NCBI GenBank assembly: GCA_910587255.1
Contig: CAJUKT010000048.1
Coordinates: forward strand, 95,544-159,543
DNA: 64,000 nucleotides
Origin: an uncultured Oscillospiraceae bacterium
Lineage (GTDB): Bacteria; Bacillota; Clostridia; Oscillospirales; Oscillospiraceae
Reading direction: 5' to 3'
In this document: one piece after another, positions 16,730 through 24,801 of the stretch
Layout: every line of letters begins with the position of its first letter
How positions within the stretch are numbered: the first letter of the stretch is position 1
Notes under the pieces: model-generated
What the model was told of the DNA's origin: nothing
The model's database searches: none
The model's input: only the letters and a program-made list of their open reading frames with translations
Position numbers and translations under genes: made by a program

Positions 16730-17782
16730 TCAGCCCTCCGGCTGCATGCCGCCCGCGGTGTCGCCGCGCATCGCCGCGAGCCGCTCCAGGGCGGCCACCT
16801 CCGCCTCCAGGCTCCGCCCGTCCCACTCCTGCCGGGCCCGCCTGTTCTCGGAAACCACCTGGGTAAGCACATTGACCACCCGCAGGCAGAGCGCCGCCTT
16901 GGCGCCCACATCCCCGCCGTCCCGCTCCGCCCGGGCCAGCTCTTGGAGGGTAAGCTCCAGCGTCTGGAAATAATCGCCCTCCAGACGGGCCCTGGCCTGC
17001 TCCTCCAGCCCGTCATAGTCCCGGAGAATCAACGCCCCCAGACCCTCCAGGGCGGTGCGCACGTAGGCGGTCTCAACAGGGGCCGCGGCCTGCCGGAGCC
17101 GCGCCTCTGCCGCGCGCCCGCCGCCGGCGCAGGCGTCGGAGCACAAAAAACGCCGCATCACAGGGGCGAGGCCGTCAAATTCCTGGGACACCGCCGCAAG
17201 CCGCTGCGCGTAGTCCTCAAAGCCGCCGCCGTCCTCCCCCTGCCGTGCCCTCATGGCAGGAAGCAGAGCCCCCTCAATTTCCAGCAGCTCCGACCCGATG
17301 GACGACAGCAGATCGGTATATTCATCCAGGACGCCCAGATCCTTTTCCTCCAGCGCCCTGGCCCCCTGGCCGGAGAACAGCCTCCCAACGGCGCCGGACA
17401 CCTGTGCGGACTTATCCTTGAGCTCATCGCCGCACAGCAGCCGGATTCGCTCCATGGGAAGCCCTGTGATGGAGGCCGGGATGGCGATGTGCATAGCGGT
17501 CAGCGAGCGCCTGATCTCGCCGCACAGCAGCTCCAGCCGCTCCCGCCTTCGCAGCAGCGCGTGCCCGTCCTCATCCCGTCCCCCGCAGCGGCGCTGCCCC
17601 AGGGCGGGCTGGGAGGCGGCGCACTCCGCCGTGATCTCGAAGGGGATGCGCTTCTCCTTGCCCACTTTTTTCGCGAAAATAGTAAAGGCGGCAGTCATAC
17701 TCAACCCCATCTCCCGGCAGGCCTGCTCCATGCTTTTCTTTGCCTCTTCGTCTATGCGGAAGTTAATCATCACCTGACCCAT
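16730..17782 (-). CDS. Long protein with N-terminal RelB/DinJ-like antitoxin domain
   Basis: A 350-residue protein. Residues 1-50 (MGQVMINFRIDEEAKKSME...GLSMTAAFTIFAKKVGKEKRIPFEI) match the ribbon-helix-helix DNA-binding part of RelB/DinJ antitoxins. The remaining 300 residues are helical, rich in Glu, Leu, Ala and Arg, and match nothing I recognise. Normal RelB/DinJ antitoxins are 80-100 residues, and there is no RelE/YafQ-like toxin gene on either side. It is probably a DNA-binding regulator or a stand-alone protein built on an antitoxin N-terminus. It precedes the flotillin gene on the same strand and may be cotranscribed with it. Confidence 0.7.
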   Translation of the reverse strand: MGQVMINFRIDEEAKKSMEQACREMGLSMTAAFTIFAKKVGKEKRIPFEITAECAASQPALGQRRCGGRDEDGHALLRRRERLELLCGEIRRSLTAMHIAIPASITGLPMERIRLLCGDELKDKSAQVSGAVGRLFSGQGARALEEKDLGVLDEYTDLLSSIGSELLEIEGALLPAMRARQGEDGGGFEDYAQRLAAVSQEFDGLAPVMRRFLCSDACAGGGRAAEARLRQAAAPVETAYVRTALEGLGALILRDYDGLEEQARARLEGDYFQTLELTLQELARAERDGGDVGAKAALCLRVVNVLTQVVSENRRARQEWDGRSLEAEVAALERLAAMRGDTAGGMQPEG

Positions 17783-17810
17783 GGGCTCCGCCCCCTTTCC
17801 TTACCATGAT

Positions 17811-17838
17811 ATTATATCATTTGTAAAGCAAAATGCAA
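17811..17838 (-). promoter_or_regulatory. Promoter of the RelB-like gene
   Basis: On the minus strand TTGCAT, a 16-base spacer and TATAAT, ending about 30 bases before the start codon. Confidence 0.7.
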
Positions 17839-17904
17839 TACATTTCTATACGTGCGCCCCCAGGTTTTTGCAGTAACTTCCATTTGGGCCGCGCAGCCGT
17901 CAAA

Positions 17905-18158
17905 AGAGCCGCCCCGGCCGGGGCGGCTCTGAGCTTGTGGAAAAAGCCTCGCAGAGTTCGCGCCCGCAGGCGCGAAGAAAATGAAATCCGTTTTCCCCGG
18001 CGACCTGTGCGTCGGGGAAAACACTTCTCGGCCAAACAGTGTGCGAGTTGGCCGCCTCAGGCGGACAGCGAGTGCGCGCATGAGGCCGCAGCTTTTCCCG
18101 TCGCAAAAGGCAAAGCCTTTTGCAACGGACTGAGAGCCGCCCCGGCCGGGGCGGCTCT
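17905..18158. repeat. Intergenic hairpin array bounded by two identical 26-bp palindromes
   Basis: Two perfect palindromes of identical sequence (half-site AGAGCCGCCCCGG) lie at 17905-17930 and 18133-18158. Between them are further hairpins: GTTTTCCCC/GGGGAAAAC near 17978-18012 and GCAAAAGGC/GCCTTTTGC near 18102-18122. No gene is convincing in 17839-18175. The right palindrome may also end transcription of the P-type ATPase gene. Confidence 0.7.
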
Positions 18159-18175
18159 CTCTGGCGCTTGTGTAT

Positions 18176-20689
18176 TTACGTGCCTTCCCGGCGGGGGCGC
18201 TCCGATTCCTTGATTAACCGCCTGCACAGCACAATCAGACGCTCCGCCACGTCCACCGCCCGCTCCAGGGCGTAGATCACCGACGGGGTGAGCAGCAAAA
18301 ATACCACGATCACCAGCCCCGACTGGAAATCCAGCGGCGTGAGCTGGAAGAAGCCGCCGAAGCCCAGCACGGCGATGACAAAGGCCCCCGTCATAGCCCC
18401 CAGCAGCGTCCAGCGCTTCCAATCCAGCGGGCGGGAAATATAGTAGAGCACCAGCAGCCCCACCTCGCCCATGATGACCGTGGCCAGGGTGGACAGCGTA
18501 ACCCGCTCGAAGGCGAAGGCCAGGGTGAACAGCTCGATACCCACGATGAGCAGCACGTTGGTCAGCCCCCCCGGCAGGGCCCGGCGCAGCACGTTGGTCA
18601 TAAACCGGCCCTTGACGATCTCATGGTTGGGCTCTAGCGCCAGCACAAAGGAGGGCGCACCGATGGTCAGGGCGCTGATGAGGGTGAGCTGGATGGGGAT
18701 AAAGGGGTAGGGGAAGCCAGCGACCAGATTGATCAGGGACAAGAACAGGGACATGATGTTCTTCACCAGGTACAGCGCCGCCGCCCGCTGGATGTTGTTG
18801 ATGACCCGCCGCCCCTCCTGCACCACCTGGGGCATGGAGGCAAAATTGGAGTCCAGCAGCACCACCTGGGCCACCTGGCAGGCCGCATCCGCCCCGGAGG
18901 CCATGGCGATGCCGCAGTCCGCGTCCTTCAGGGCCAGCACATCGTTCACGCCGTCCCCCGTCATGGCCACCGTATGGCCCGCCTTTTGCAGCGCCTTCAC
19001 CAGCTTGCGCTTCTGGTCCGGGGTCACCCGGCCAAATACGGTGTACTCCCGCACCGCCCGGGCGTAGTCTCCGGGCTCCTTCAGCGTGGCGGCGTCCACA
19101 AAGCGGTCGCCCCCCTTGATCCCCGCCTCTATGGCCACGGCGGACACGGTGGACGGGTTGTCCCCCGAAATCACCTTCACCTCCACCCCCTGCTGGGCAA
19201 AGTAGCGGAAGGTATCCGGGGCCTCCGCCCGCACCGGGTTGCTGATCACCGCCAGGGCCAGCGGCTCCACACCCCCCACGATCCCCCCCTCCATGGTGGG
19301 GGCATTGGCGCATTTCGCCAGCAGCAGCACCCGGCAGCCCTGCTCCTGATAGGGGGTGACCATGTGCTCCAGGTCGGCGTACCGGGCCTTCATGATAAAC
19401 TCCGGCGCACCCACCACATAGGAACCGTATCCCCGGAACACCACCGCCGACCACTTGTTGGCCGAGGTGAAGGGTACGGTGCGCTCCACCTGCCAGATGG
19501 AGGACTTATGGAAGTGCTGGGCCATGGCCCGGGCGGTGTCGTTGTCCGCGTCGATGGCCTGGTAATAGGCGTTGAGGATCTCCTCCACCCTGGTCCCGGG
19601 GCAGCGGTCCTCATCCAGCGCCACCACCTCCCGCACCGACATCTCCGGCTGGGTGATGGTGCCCGTCTTGTCCACACACAAAACATCCACGTGGGCCAGC
19701 GTCTCCACCGCGCTCATCTCATGCACCAGCGTCTGCCGCTGGCCCAGGCGCATCACGGACACCGCCAGCGCCACGCTGGTGAGCAGGTACAGCCCCTCCG
19801 GGATCATGCCGATGAGGGCGGCCACCACAGCGGGGACTGCCTGGGTGAACGCGTTCTCCTGCACCACCAGCTCGTTATAAAACAGGGCCGCCCCGATGGG
19901 GATCAGGGCGAAGCCGATGAAGCGGATCAGCTTGTCCAGCGACTTCATCATCTCCGACCGGCCCACCCCCTGATCGGCCTTGGCCTCCAGGGACAGCCGG
20001 GCGGCATAGCTGGCTGTGCCTACGCGGTCCAGCCGGGCCCGGCACTTGCCGGACACCACAAAGCTGCCGCTGAGCAGCTCGTCCCCGGGGTTTTTGGTGA
20101 TGGGGTCCGCCTCGCCGGTGATAAGGGCCTCGTTCACCGTCACCTGGCCGGACATCACCGGGCCGTCGGCGGGAATCTGGTCCCCCGCGCCCAGCTCCAC
20201 AATGTCCTCCCGCACCAGCTTGTGGAGGGGAACTGTGCCCAGCTGGCCGTCCCGCACCACCTTCACCCTGGCCTCGCTGAGCAAGGTGAGCTTTTCCAGG
20301 GTGGCCCGGGAGCGCAGCTGCTGGATGATGCCGATGACGGAGTTGATTACGGCGATGCCCAGGAACATCATGTCCCGGAAATTGCCCGACACCACCAGCA
20401 GCGCCGCCAGCACCACAAACACCAGGTTAAAAAAGGTCAGGGTGTTTTCCCGGATGATCTGGCCGGTGGACTTGGCATTGGAGGTCACAGCCTCATTGCC
20501 CAGCCCCCGCTCCAAAAGCTCGCACGCCTGGGCGGTGGTCAGCCCCACCTTGGGATCGGGAAAAATGCGCTCCGGCTCCCGGCGGTCCCGGGCGGGACGC
20601 TCCTCCCGCCGCCGGGAACGCTCCCTATCGTTATCGTTCCGCCCGCGCTTGGGCGGCGGGGCCTGCTGCGCCTGTGCTGAATGAGCCAT
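18176..20689 (-). CDS. Cation-translocating P-type ATPase (CtpE-like)
   Basis: An 837-residue transporter. After a highly charged N-terminal tail (residues 1-45) it has two helices, the actuator domain with TGEADP, the helix-4 motif MIPEGLYLL, the phosphorylation site DKTGTITQ, the nucleotide-binding domain, the hinge TGDGVNDVLALKDADCGIAMASG and about six C-terminal helices. The PEGL motif and lack of CPC exclude heavy-metal P1B pumps; it resembles the CtpE/MgtA-like cation group reported to move calcium. Ion specificity is inference. AAGGAG precedes ATG 20689. The gene is monocistronic. Confidence 0.85.
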   Translation of the reverse strand: MAHSAQAQQAPPPKRGRNDNDRERSRRREERPARDRREPERIFPDPKVGLTTAQACELLERGLGNEAVTSNAKSTGQIIRENTLTFFNLVFVVLAALLVVSGNFRDMMFLGIAVINSVIGIIQQLRSRATLEKLTLLSEARVKVVRDGQLGTVPLHKLVREDIVELGAGDQIPADGPVMSGQVTVNEALITGEADPITKNPGDELLSGSFVVSGKCRARLDRVGTASYAARLSLEAKADQGVGRSEMMKSLDKLIRFIGFALIPIGAALFYNELVVQENAFTQAVPAVVAALIGMIPEGLYLLTSVALAVSVMRLGQRQTLVHEMSAVETLAHVDVLCVDKTGTITQPEMSVREVVALDEDRCPGTRVEEILNAYYQAIDADNDTARAMAQHFHKSSIWQVERTVPFTSANKWSAVVFRGYGSYVVGAPEFIMKARYADLEHMVTPYQEQGCRVLLLAKCANAPTMEGGIVGGVEPLALAVISNPVRAEAPDTFRYFAQQGVEVKVISGDNPSTVSAVAIEAGIKGGDRFVDAATLKEPGDYARAVREYTVFGRVTPDQKRKLVKALQKAGHTVAMTGDGVNDVLALKDADCGIAMASGADAACQVAQVVLLDSNFASMPQVVQEGRRVINNIQRAAALYLVKNIMSLFLSLINLVAGFPYPFIPIQLTLISALTIGAPSFVLALEPNHEIVKGRFMTNVLRRALPGGLTNVLLIVGIELFTLAFAFERVTLSTLATVIMGEVGLLVLYYISRPLDWKRWTLLGAMTGAFVIAVLGFGGFFQLTPLDFQSGLVIVVFLLLTPSVIYALERAVDVAERLIVLCRRLIKESERPRREGT

Positions 20690-20731
20690 AGATAAGCTCC
20701 TTTTTTGTTATAGTTTGGGGAATCATGGGAT

Positions 20732-20760
20732 ATCATACCACACAAAAGGGTTGGCGTAAA
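20732..20760 (-). promoter_or_regulatory. Promoter of the P-type ATPase gene
   Basis: On the minus strand TTTACG, a 17-base spacer and TATGAT, about 45 bases before the start codon. The -35 box lies in the loop of the terminator of the upstream operon. Confidence 0.65.
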
Positions 20761-20773
20761 CCGCCAACCCTTT
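20745..20773 (-). terminator. Terminator of regulator/ABC/kinase module 1
   Basis: A 12-bp stem (AAAGGGTTGGCG and mirror) with a 5-base loop, 44 bases after the kinase stop on the minus strand, followed by TGTGTGG; on the plus strand it is followed by AACGTTTT. Confidence 0.75.
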
Positions 20774-20816
20774 AACGTTTTATGAATTTCGTAAAACCTA
20801 TGGAGTGAAGCAGCTC

Positions 20817-21734
20817 TCAGACGCTCCAACGCACCTCGATGGTGAACACCCCGTCCTCCCATCGGGCGGCAACGGTATGCCCCATCCGCTCCGCCAGGGC
20901 TTTGACGATGGCCAGCCCCAGCCCGGTGCTCTGCCCCGTGCGCATCTTGTCGGCGGTGTAGAACCGCTCGAACACATGGGCGGCGTCCTCGGCGGTGAGC
21001 CCCTCCGCCCGGTTGGAGAAGGCGGACAGGATGACGCCCCCCTCCCGGTACAGCCGGACGGAGAGGGTGTCCTCCCCATGGCGCAGGGCATTAGTGAGCA
21101 GGTTGGAGAAAATCCGGGTCACCGCCCCGCTGTCCGCCCACACCGGGGGCAGGCCGGGGGCGATATCCACCTCCACCGCCAACCCAGCCGCCTCAATCTG
21201 CTCGTAGGCCGCCGCCAGCTGGTCGGAGAGCGCCCGGCTCAAATCCACCTTCTCCCGCTCCAGGGGCAGCTCGCCCCCTTCAATGCGGGACAGGTCGTAA
21301 AACGCCGCGATAAAGGTTTGCAGGGTCCGCGCCCTCCCCTCGATCACCGCCAGGTATTCCGCCCTCTTCTCCAAGGGCAGCCCCTCCCCCTCCAGCAGCT
21401 GCAGGTAGCCCAGGATGGAGGTGAGCGGCGTGCGCAGGTCGTGGGACACGTTGGCGATCTGCCTGCGCAGCTCCTGCTCTTTCCGCCGGTACAGCGCCCG
21501 CTCCTCCTGCCGCAGCTCCAACAGCTGGTTGAGACAGGACAGCAGCTCCTCCGCCCCGGCGCTGGGACAGGGCAGGGCCAGGCGCGCGGTGGTCTCGTTG
21601 GCCATCTGCTCCCGCATCCGGCGGGCGGCCCGGCGCAGCCCCTTTTCCAATATGGCCTGACGCACGGCGAGGCCGGCGCACAGCAAAACCAGCAGAATAA
21701 TCAGGACGATCTTTATGGCAGCCACCCCTTTCAC
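20817..21734 (-). CDS. Sensor histidine kinase (module 1)
   Basis: A 305-residue kinase with a single N-terminal membrane helix (residues 7-24) and almost no extracellular part, so it probably senses through its transporter partner or within the membrane. HisKA has His98 in NVSHDLRTPLTSILGY; the ATPase domain has the N box NLLTNALRHG, FERFYTADK and the G2 box STGLGLAIVK. The start is probably GTG 21734, though no ribosome site is clear and a GTG nine bases on is possible. It ends the module of regulator, ATPase, permease and two small proteins, and pairs with the regulator at 24037. Confidence 0.88.
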   Translation of the reverse strand: MKGVAAIKIVLIILLVLLCAGLAVRQAILEKGLRRAARRMREQMANETTARLALPCPSAGAEELLSCLNQLLELRQEERALYRRKEQELRRQIANVSHDLRTPLTSILGYLQLLEGEGLPLEKRAEYLAVIEGRARTLQTFIAAFYDLSRIEGGELPLEREKVDLSRALSDQLAAAYEQIEAAGLAVEVDIAPGLPPVWADSGAVTRIFSNLLTNALRHGEDTLSVRLYREGGVILSAFSNRAEGLTAEDAAHVFERFYTADKMRTGQSTGLGLAIVKALAERMGHTVAARWEDGVFTIEVRWSV

Positions 21735-21737
21735 CGG

Positions 21738-21935
21738 TCATATCACTCTAAACATAATGAGAAACAGCACCAACAGCAGTCCCAGCAGGACTGCCTTGAC
21801 ATACCAGGGGGAGCGCTCCCCCCGGCCCAGCCACAGTCCCAGCAGAATCAGCAGGACGGGGCCGAAAATCCCCAAATCCGACCCAAACAGCAGCCTATAA
21901 AACTCAATGGGAAGCAAAGTAAGTGTTGTTTTCAT
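21738..21935 (-). CDS. Small hydrophobic membrane protein (65 aa)
   Basis: A 65-residue protein with two likely membrane helices (about 18-36 and 46-64) separated by a short basic loop (LGRGERSPWYVK). GAGGGG precedes ATG 21935. It is placed between the small ORF/permease and the kinase, with 3 bases to the kinase gene. I do not recognise a family. Similar small proteins in bacitracin/lantibiotic-resistance clusters may help assemble or regulate the transporter. Module 2 lacks it. Confidence 0.6.
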   Translation of the reverse strand: MKTTLTLLPIEFYRLLFGSDLGIFGPVLLILLGLWLGRGERSPWYVKAVLLGLLLVLFLIMFRVI

Positions 21936-21958
21936 GGAACCCCTCGCAAAAGAGCTTT

Positions 21959-21981
21959 AGCCGGGCCCTCCCGGCCCGGCT
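21959..21981 (-). terminator. Hairpin inside module 1 (possible attenuator)
   Basis: A 9-bp stem (AGCCGGGCC and mirror) with a 5-base loop between the 33-aa gene and the 65-aa gene; on the minus strand AAAGCTCTTTT follows. It could partly terminate transcription or protect the upstream transcript. Confidence 0.5.
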
Positions 21982-21991
21982 GAAAGCGGTT

Positions 21992-22093
21992 TCAATGTTT
22001 CTGCTTTTGCAGGATGCAGCACAGCCCGGCAAGAAAGGCCGCCGCGATTACAACACCAAGGGCGATGCCCATCCGATTTCCCCCTCGTCTCAT
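21992..22093 (-). CDS. Very small membrane protein (33 aa)
   Basis: Thirty-three residues: a basic start (MRRGGNR), one hydrophobic helix (about 9-28, IALGVVIAAAFLAGL) with paired cysteines, and a basic tail (QKQKH). Its ATG overlaps the TGA of the permease gene (ATGA) and AAGGAG lies six bases before it inside the permease gene, a strong sign of translational coupling. No family recognised. It is probably a small subunit or regulator of the ABC transporter. Confidence 0.6.
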   Translation of the reverse strand: MRRGGNRMGIALGVVIAAAFLAGLCCILQKQKH

Positions 22094-22866
22094 TTGATCT
22101 CCTTCTTTCTAAAGCCGTACAGCCCGATGGCTGTACACACCGCCACCCAGAACGCGCCCACCAGCCACGCCTTGCCCAGGTACATCCAATCGCCCACCAC
22201 TGCCTTGGCTCCATCCAGCATATTACGGGGGAAGTACCGGCATATGGTCAGCAGCGCATCCCCCACCGGCCCACCGGCGAGCAGGCCTGCCACATCAAAA
22301 ATGGTCTCCAGTACAAACACGATGCCCACATAGAAGAAGGAGGACGCCATCTCTCCGTTCACCAGGAACAGACACATGCACAGCGCCGCCTGGGCTCCCA
22401 CCCACAGGGGCAGGCCCGCCGCCAGGAAATAGCCCACGATGACCAGCGCCTCCGGCGCGGAATAGAAGGTTCCCGCCTCCATAGGCAGGCACACTGCGCA
22501 CAGGGCGATGAAGAAAGCCATCATCACCACCAGATAGGCGATGGACAGCAGAGTCTGGGCGATGAGCTTACCCAAGTAAATCTGGGCGCGGCTCAGGCCG
22601 AAGGACACCTCGTTTTTCAGGGTGGAGTTTTTGTACTGCCCGGCGAACACGATGTCCCCGGTAAGCAGGCAGATGCAGAAACCGATGGTTCCCATCTCCA
22701 CGAGGGTAACGACAGCCGCGCCGAAGGGGGTGACCAAGGAATGGCTGTTGTGGAAGGCGAACATGGAGGCGTACAGCGCCTCCAACGCCAACAGGACGCC
22801 TAGGGCAATATAAGTGTAGGGCCGGTGAAGCAGCTTATAGGCCTCGGCACGGATGTAGTTAAGCAT
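22090..22866 (-). CDS. ABC transporter permease (module 1)
   Basis: A 258-residue ABC-2-type permease with about six membrane helices (near residues 20-38, 50-72, 100-125, 140-170, 180-205 and 225-250). The N-terminus MLNYIRAEAYKLLHRPYTYI is typical of BcrB/lantibiotic-immunity permeases. ATG 22866 has GGAGG at optimal distance, inside the ATPase gene; the two coding regions overlap by 8 bases. Likely exports or extracts antimicrobial peptides together with the ATPase at 22859. Confidence 0.82.
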   Translation of the reverse strand: MLNYIRAEAYKLLHRPYTYIALGVLLALEALYASMFAFHNSHSLVTPFGAAVVTLVEMGTIGFCICLLTGDIVFAGQYKNSTLKNEVSFGLSRAQIYLGKLIAQTLLSIAYLVVMMAFFIALCAVCLPMEAGTFYSAPEALVIVGYFLAAGLPLWVGAQAALCMCLFLVNGEMASSFFYVGIVFVLETIFDVAGLLAGGPVGDALLTICRYFPRNMLDGAKAVVGDWMYLGKAWLVGAFWVAVCTAIGLYGFRKKEIK

Positions 22867-23785
22867 GGCGTCCACCTCCGATCAGGTTGAGGAAGTACGC
22901 TTCCAGATCCGCGCCCTTCTGCTCCATAGCCAGCAGGGCCACCCCGTTTTGCGCCAGGGCGTAGGACGCCCGCTTGGGGTCGTCCAGGCAGTCATAAAGC
23001 TGGATTGCATTGCCGGGCAGCACCTCGAACTTATCCGTCCCCAGCTGGGTCTGGAGGATGGCGGCGGCCCGGGCCGCGTCGTCCACCTCCAGCCGCAGGC
23101 AGATGCGGCATTTGTCGTGGAGGGCCTCCGCAGAGATCTCCTCCAAAATCTTGCCCTGCTCCATAAACCCGTACCGGGTGGCCACGTTGGCCAGCTCGGA
23201 CAGGATGTGGCTGGATATGAGGATGGTGGTCTGCCGCTCCCGGTTGAGGGTGCGCAAAATCTGCCGGAACTCCGCCACGCCCTCCGGGTCCAGGCCGTTG
23301 ATGGGCTCGTCCAGGATGAGAAAATCCGGGTGGTTCATCAAGGCCAGTGCCAGCCCCAGCCGCTGCTTCATGCCCAGGGAGAATGCCTTGAACTTCTTTT
23401 TCCCCGTGTCCGTCAGATCCACCTGCTCCAGCACCTCGTCCACCACATGCTTCCCGGGGATACCCCGCTGGAGCCGGTAGTATTCCAGGTTCTCGTGAGC
23501 GGTGAGGAAGGGGGAAAAGGAGGGAATCTCGATCATGGCCCCAGTGCGGCATCGCTGGGGGCGCATGTTCTTCCCCGATGCGCCGAACAGCTCCATCTCG
23601 CCCCCGCTGGGCTCGGACTGGCCCGTGACCATCCGCATCAGGGTGGTCTTGCCTGCCCCGTTGCGGCCCACCAGGCCATAGACATCCCCCCGGCGCACCT
23701 GCATGTTCACCCCGTCCAGGGCCCTGCACGCGCCATAGGCCTTCTGGAGGCCGTAGGCCGCCATCACAGCCGTATTGTCGTTCAT
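22859..23785 (-). CDS. ABC transporter ATPase, BcrA-like (module 1)
   Basis: A 308-residue ATPase: Walker A GRNGAGKTT (about residues 41-49), short-form signature SLGMKQR, Walker B FLILDEPINGLDPEG and H-loop SSHIL. The LGMKQR and NGLDPEG wording is characteristic of bacitracin/lantibiotic-type transporters. The C-terminal ~90 residues form the usual accessory domain. It forms the transporter with the permease that overlaps its 3' end. It is paralogous to the ATPase at 59038. A family A element separates it from the response regulator gene. Confidence 0.88.
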   Translation of the reverse strand: MNDNTAVMAAYGLQKAYGACRALDGVNMQVRRGDVYGLVGRNGAGKTTLMRMVTGQSEPSGGEMELFGASGKNMRPQRCRTGAMIEIPSFSPFLTAHENLEYYRLQRGIPGKHVVDEVLEQVDLTDTGKKKFKAFSLGMKQRLGLALALMNHPDFLILDEPINGLDPEGVAEFRQILRTLNRERQTTILISSHILSELANVATRYGFMEQGKILEEISAEALHDKCRICLRLEVDDAARAAAILQTQLGTDKFEVLPGNAIQLYDCLDDPKRASYALAQNGVALLAMEQKGADLEAYFLNLIGGGRHA

Positions 23786-23876
23786 AGCGTTTCCGCCTTT
23801 CTGTTTGGATTGACCACATCATAACGCGGAAAGGCCAAAACTCCTCAAAGGAAGTCTAAAGAAATTCTAAATATCA

Positions 23877-24036
23877 GAAGCTGTACCAATCGCCGAAGTA
23901 TTCAGATTGGCAAGTCAAAATTGTCGGCGGCAAGGCGAAAAACCGCAGGAATACTTTGCGTATTTCAAGATTTTTCAACGCGGCCGGCGGCAATTTTGGC
24001 CGCAAAGCTGGGTGCTGAGGCTATTGGTGCAGCTTC
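23877..24036. mobile_element. Family A miniature inverted-repeat element, copy A3
   Basis: A 160-bp element, flanked by TCA at 23874-23876 and 24037-24039. The right-hand TCA is the TGA stop codon of the response regulator (minus strand), so the element lies exactly at the end of that gene and inside the operon, before the ATPase gene. Confidence 0.9.
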
Positions 24037-24738
24037 TCAATTGGGGGCAGCGCCCTCGCCCAGCTTGAACCCGATCCCCCAGACGGTCTTAATATAGCTT
24101 TTGTCCGGGTCGGCCTTGGCCAGCTTGGAGCGCAGGTTGCTCACATGGACGTTCACCGTGTTCTCGTCCCCCAAAAAGTCCTCCCCCCACACCGCCTCAT
24201 AGATCTGGGCCCGGGAAAAGGCCCGCCGGGGATTTTCCATCAGCAGGGCCAGAATGTCAAACTCCCGCCCGGTCAGGGTCAGCTCCTCCCCATTCAGGCT
24301 GACGGCATGGCTGTCCCGGTCAAGGGTGAGGGAACCCGCGGTGAGCACGTCCGCCCTGGGGGCGGAAAACTCCCGGCTGCGGCGCAGCTGTGCCTCTACC
24401 CTGGCCACCACCTCCGCATTATCAAAGGGCTTGGGGATGAAGTCGTCCGCCCCCAGCTTGAGCACGTTCACCCGGTCCGGCACCCCCACCTTGGCGGAGG
24501 CCACGATGATGGGCATGGTCTTGCCCCGGCGGATACGGGCAATGAGCTCTTCCCCTGTCACGCCGGGAAGCATCAGGTCCAATACAATCAGGTCATAGTC
24601 GTATTTCTCCGCCCACAGCAGGGCCTCGCTGCCGGAAAAGGCAGAGCGGCAGGTGTAACCGGCGCCCTCCAAAATCGTGCACAGCAGGCGGTTGATGTCG
24701 GCGTCGTCCTCCACCACTAGAATGTTGGCGTTTTCCAT
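24037..24738 (-). CDS. OmpR-family response regulator (module 1)
   Basis: A 233-residue regulator. Receiver domain: acidic pocket Glu10-Asp11-Asp12, phosphorylation site Asp54 in LIVLDLMLP, Lys in IPKPF. The winged-helix output domain (about 128-230) has TGREFDILALLMENP and NTVNVHVSNLRSKL. AGGAG precedes ATG 24738. It should control the transporter and kinase genes downstream. The stop codon is also the target duplication of element A3. Its paralogue is at 58165. Confidence 0.92.
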   Translation of the reverse strand: MENANILVVEDDADINRLLCTILEGAGYTCRSAFSGSEALLWAEKYDYDLIVLDLMLPGVTGEELIARIRRGKTMPIIVASAKVGVPDRVNVLKLGADDFIPKPFDNAEVVARVEAQLRRSREFSAPRADVLTAGSLTLDRDSHAVSLNGEELTLTGREFDILALLMENPRRAFSRAQIYEAVWGEDFLGDENTVNVHVSNLRSKLAKADPDKSYIKTVWGIGFKLGEGAAPN

Positions 24739-24801
24739 GGCTGTTCTCCTATTAAATCGTGGTATTGTCACCTTCGCTTGGCCGTTCCAGCCGCCCCAGC
24801 C

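Noticed and set aside
15084..16826. A longer flotillin starting at 16826.
   Set aside because: The extra N-terminus overlaps the end of the RelB-like gene and has no ribosome site, while GTG 16604 has AAAGGAGG in the right place and leads into the membrane segment.
16730..17782. A type II toxin-antitoxin pair based on the RelB-like N-terminus.
   Set aside because: No RelE/YafQ-like toxin gene is adjacent on either side and the protein is four times the usual antitoxin length.
17905..18158. CRISPR array.
   Set aside because: Only two copies of the palindrome, spaced 228 bases, with structured rather than unique spacers, and no cas genes in the window.
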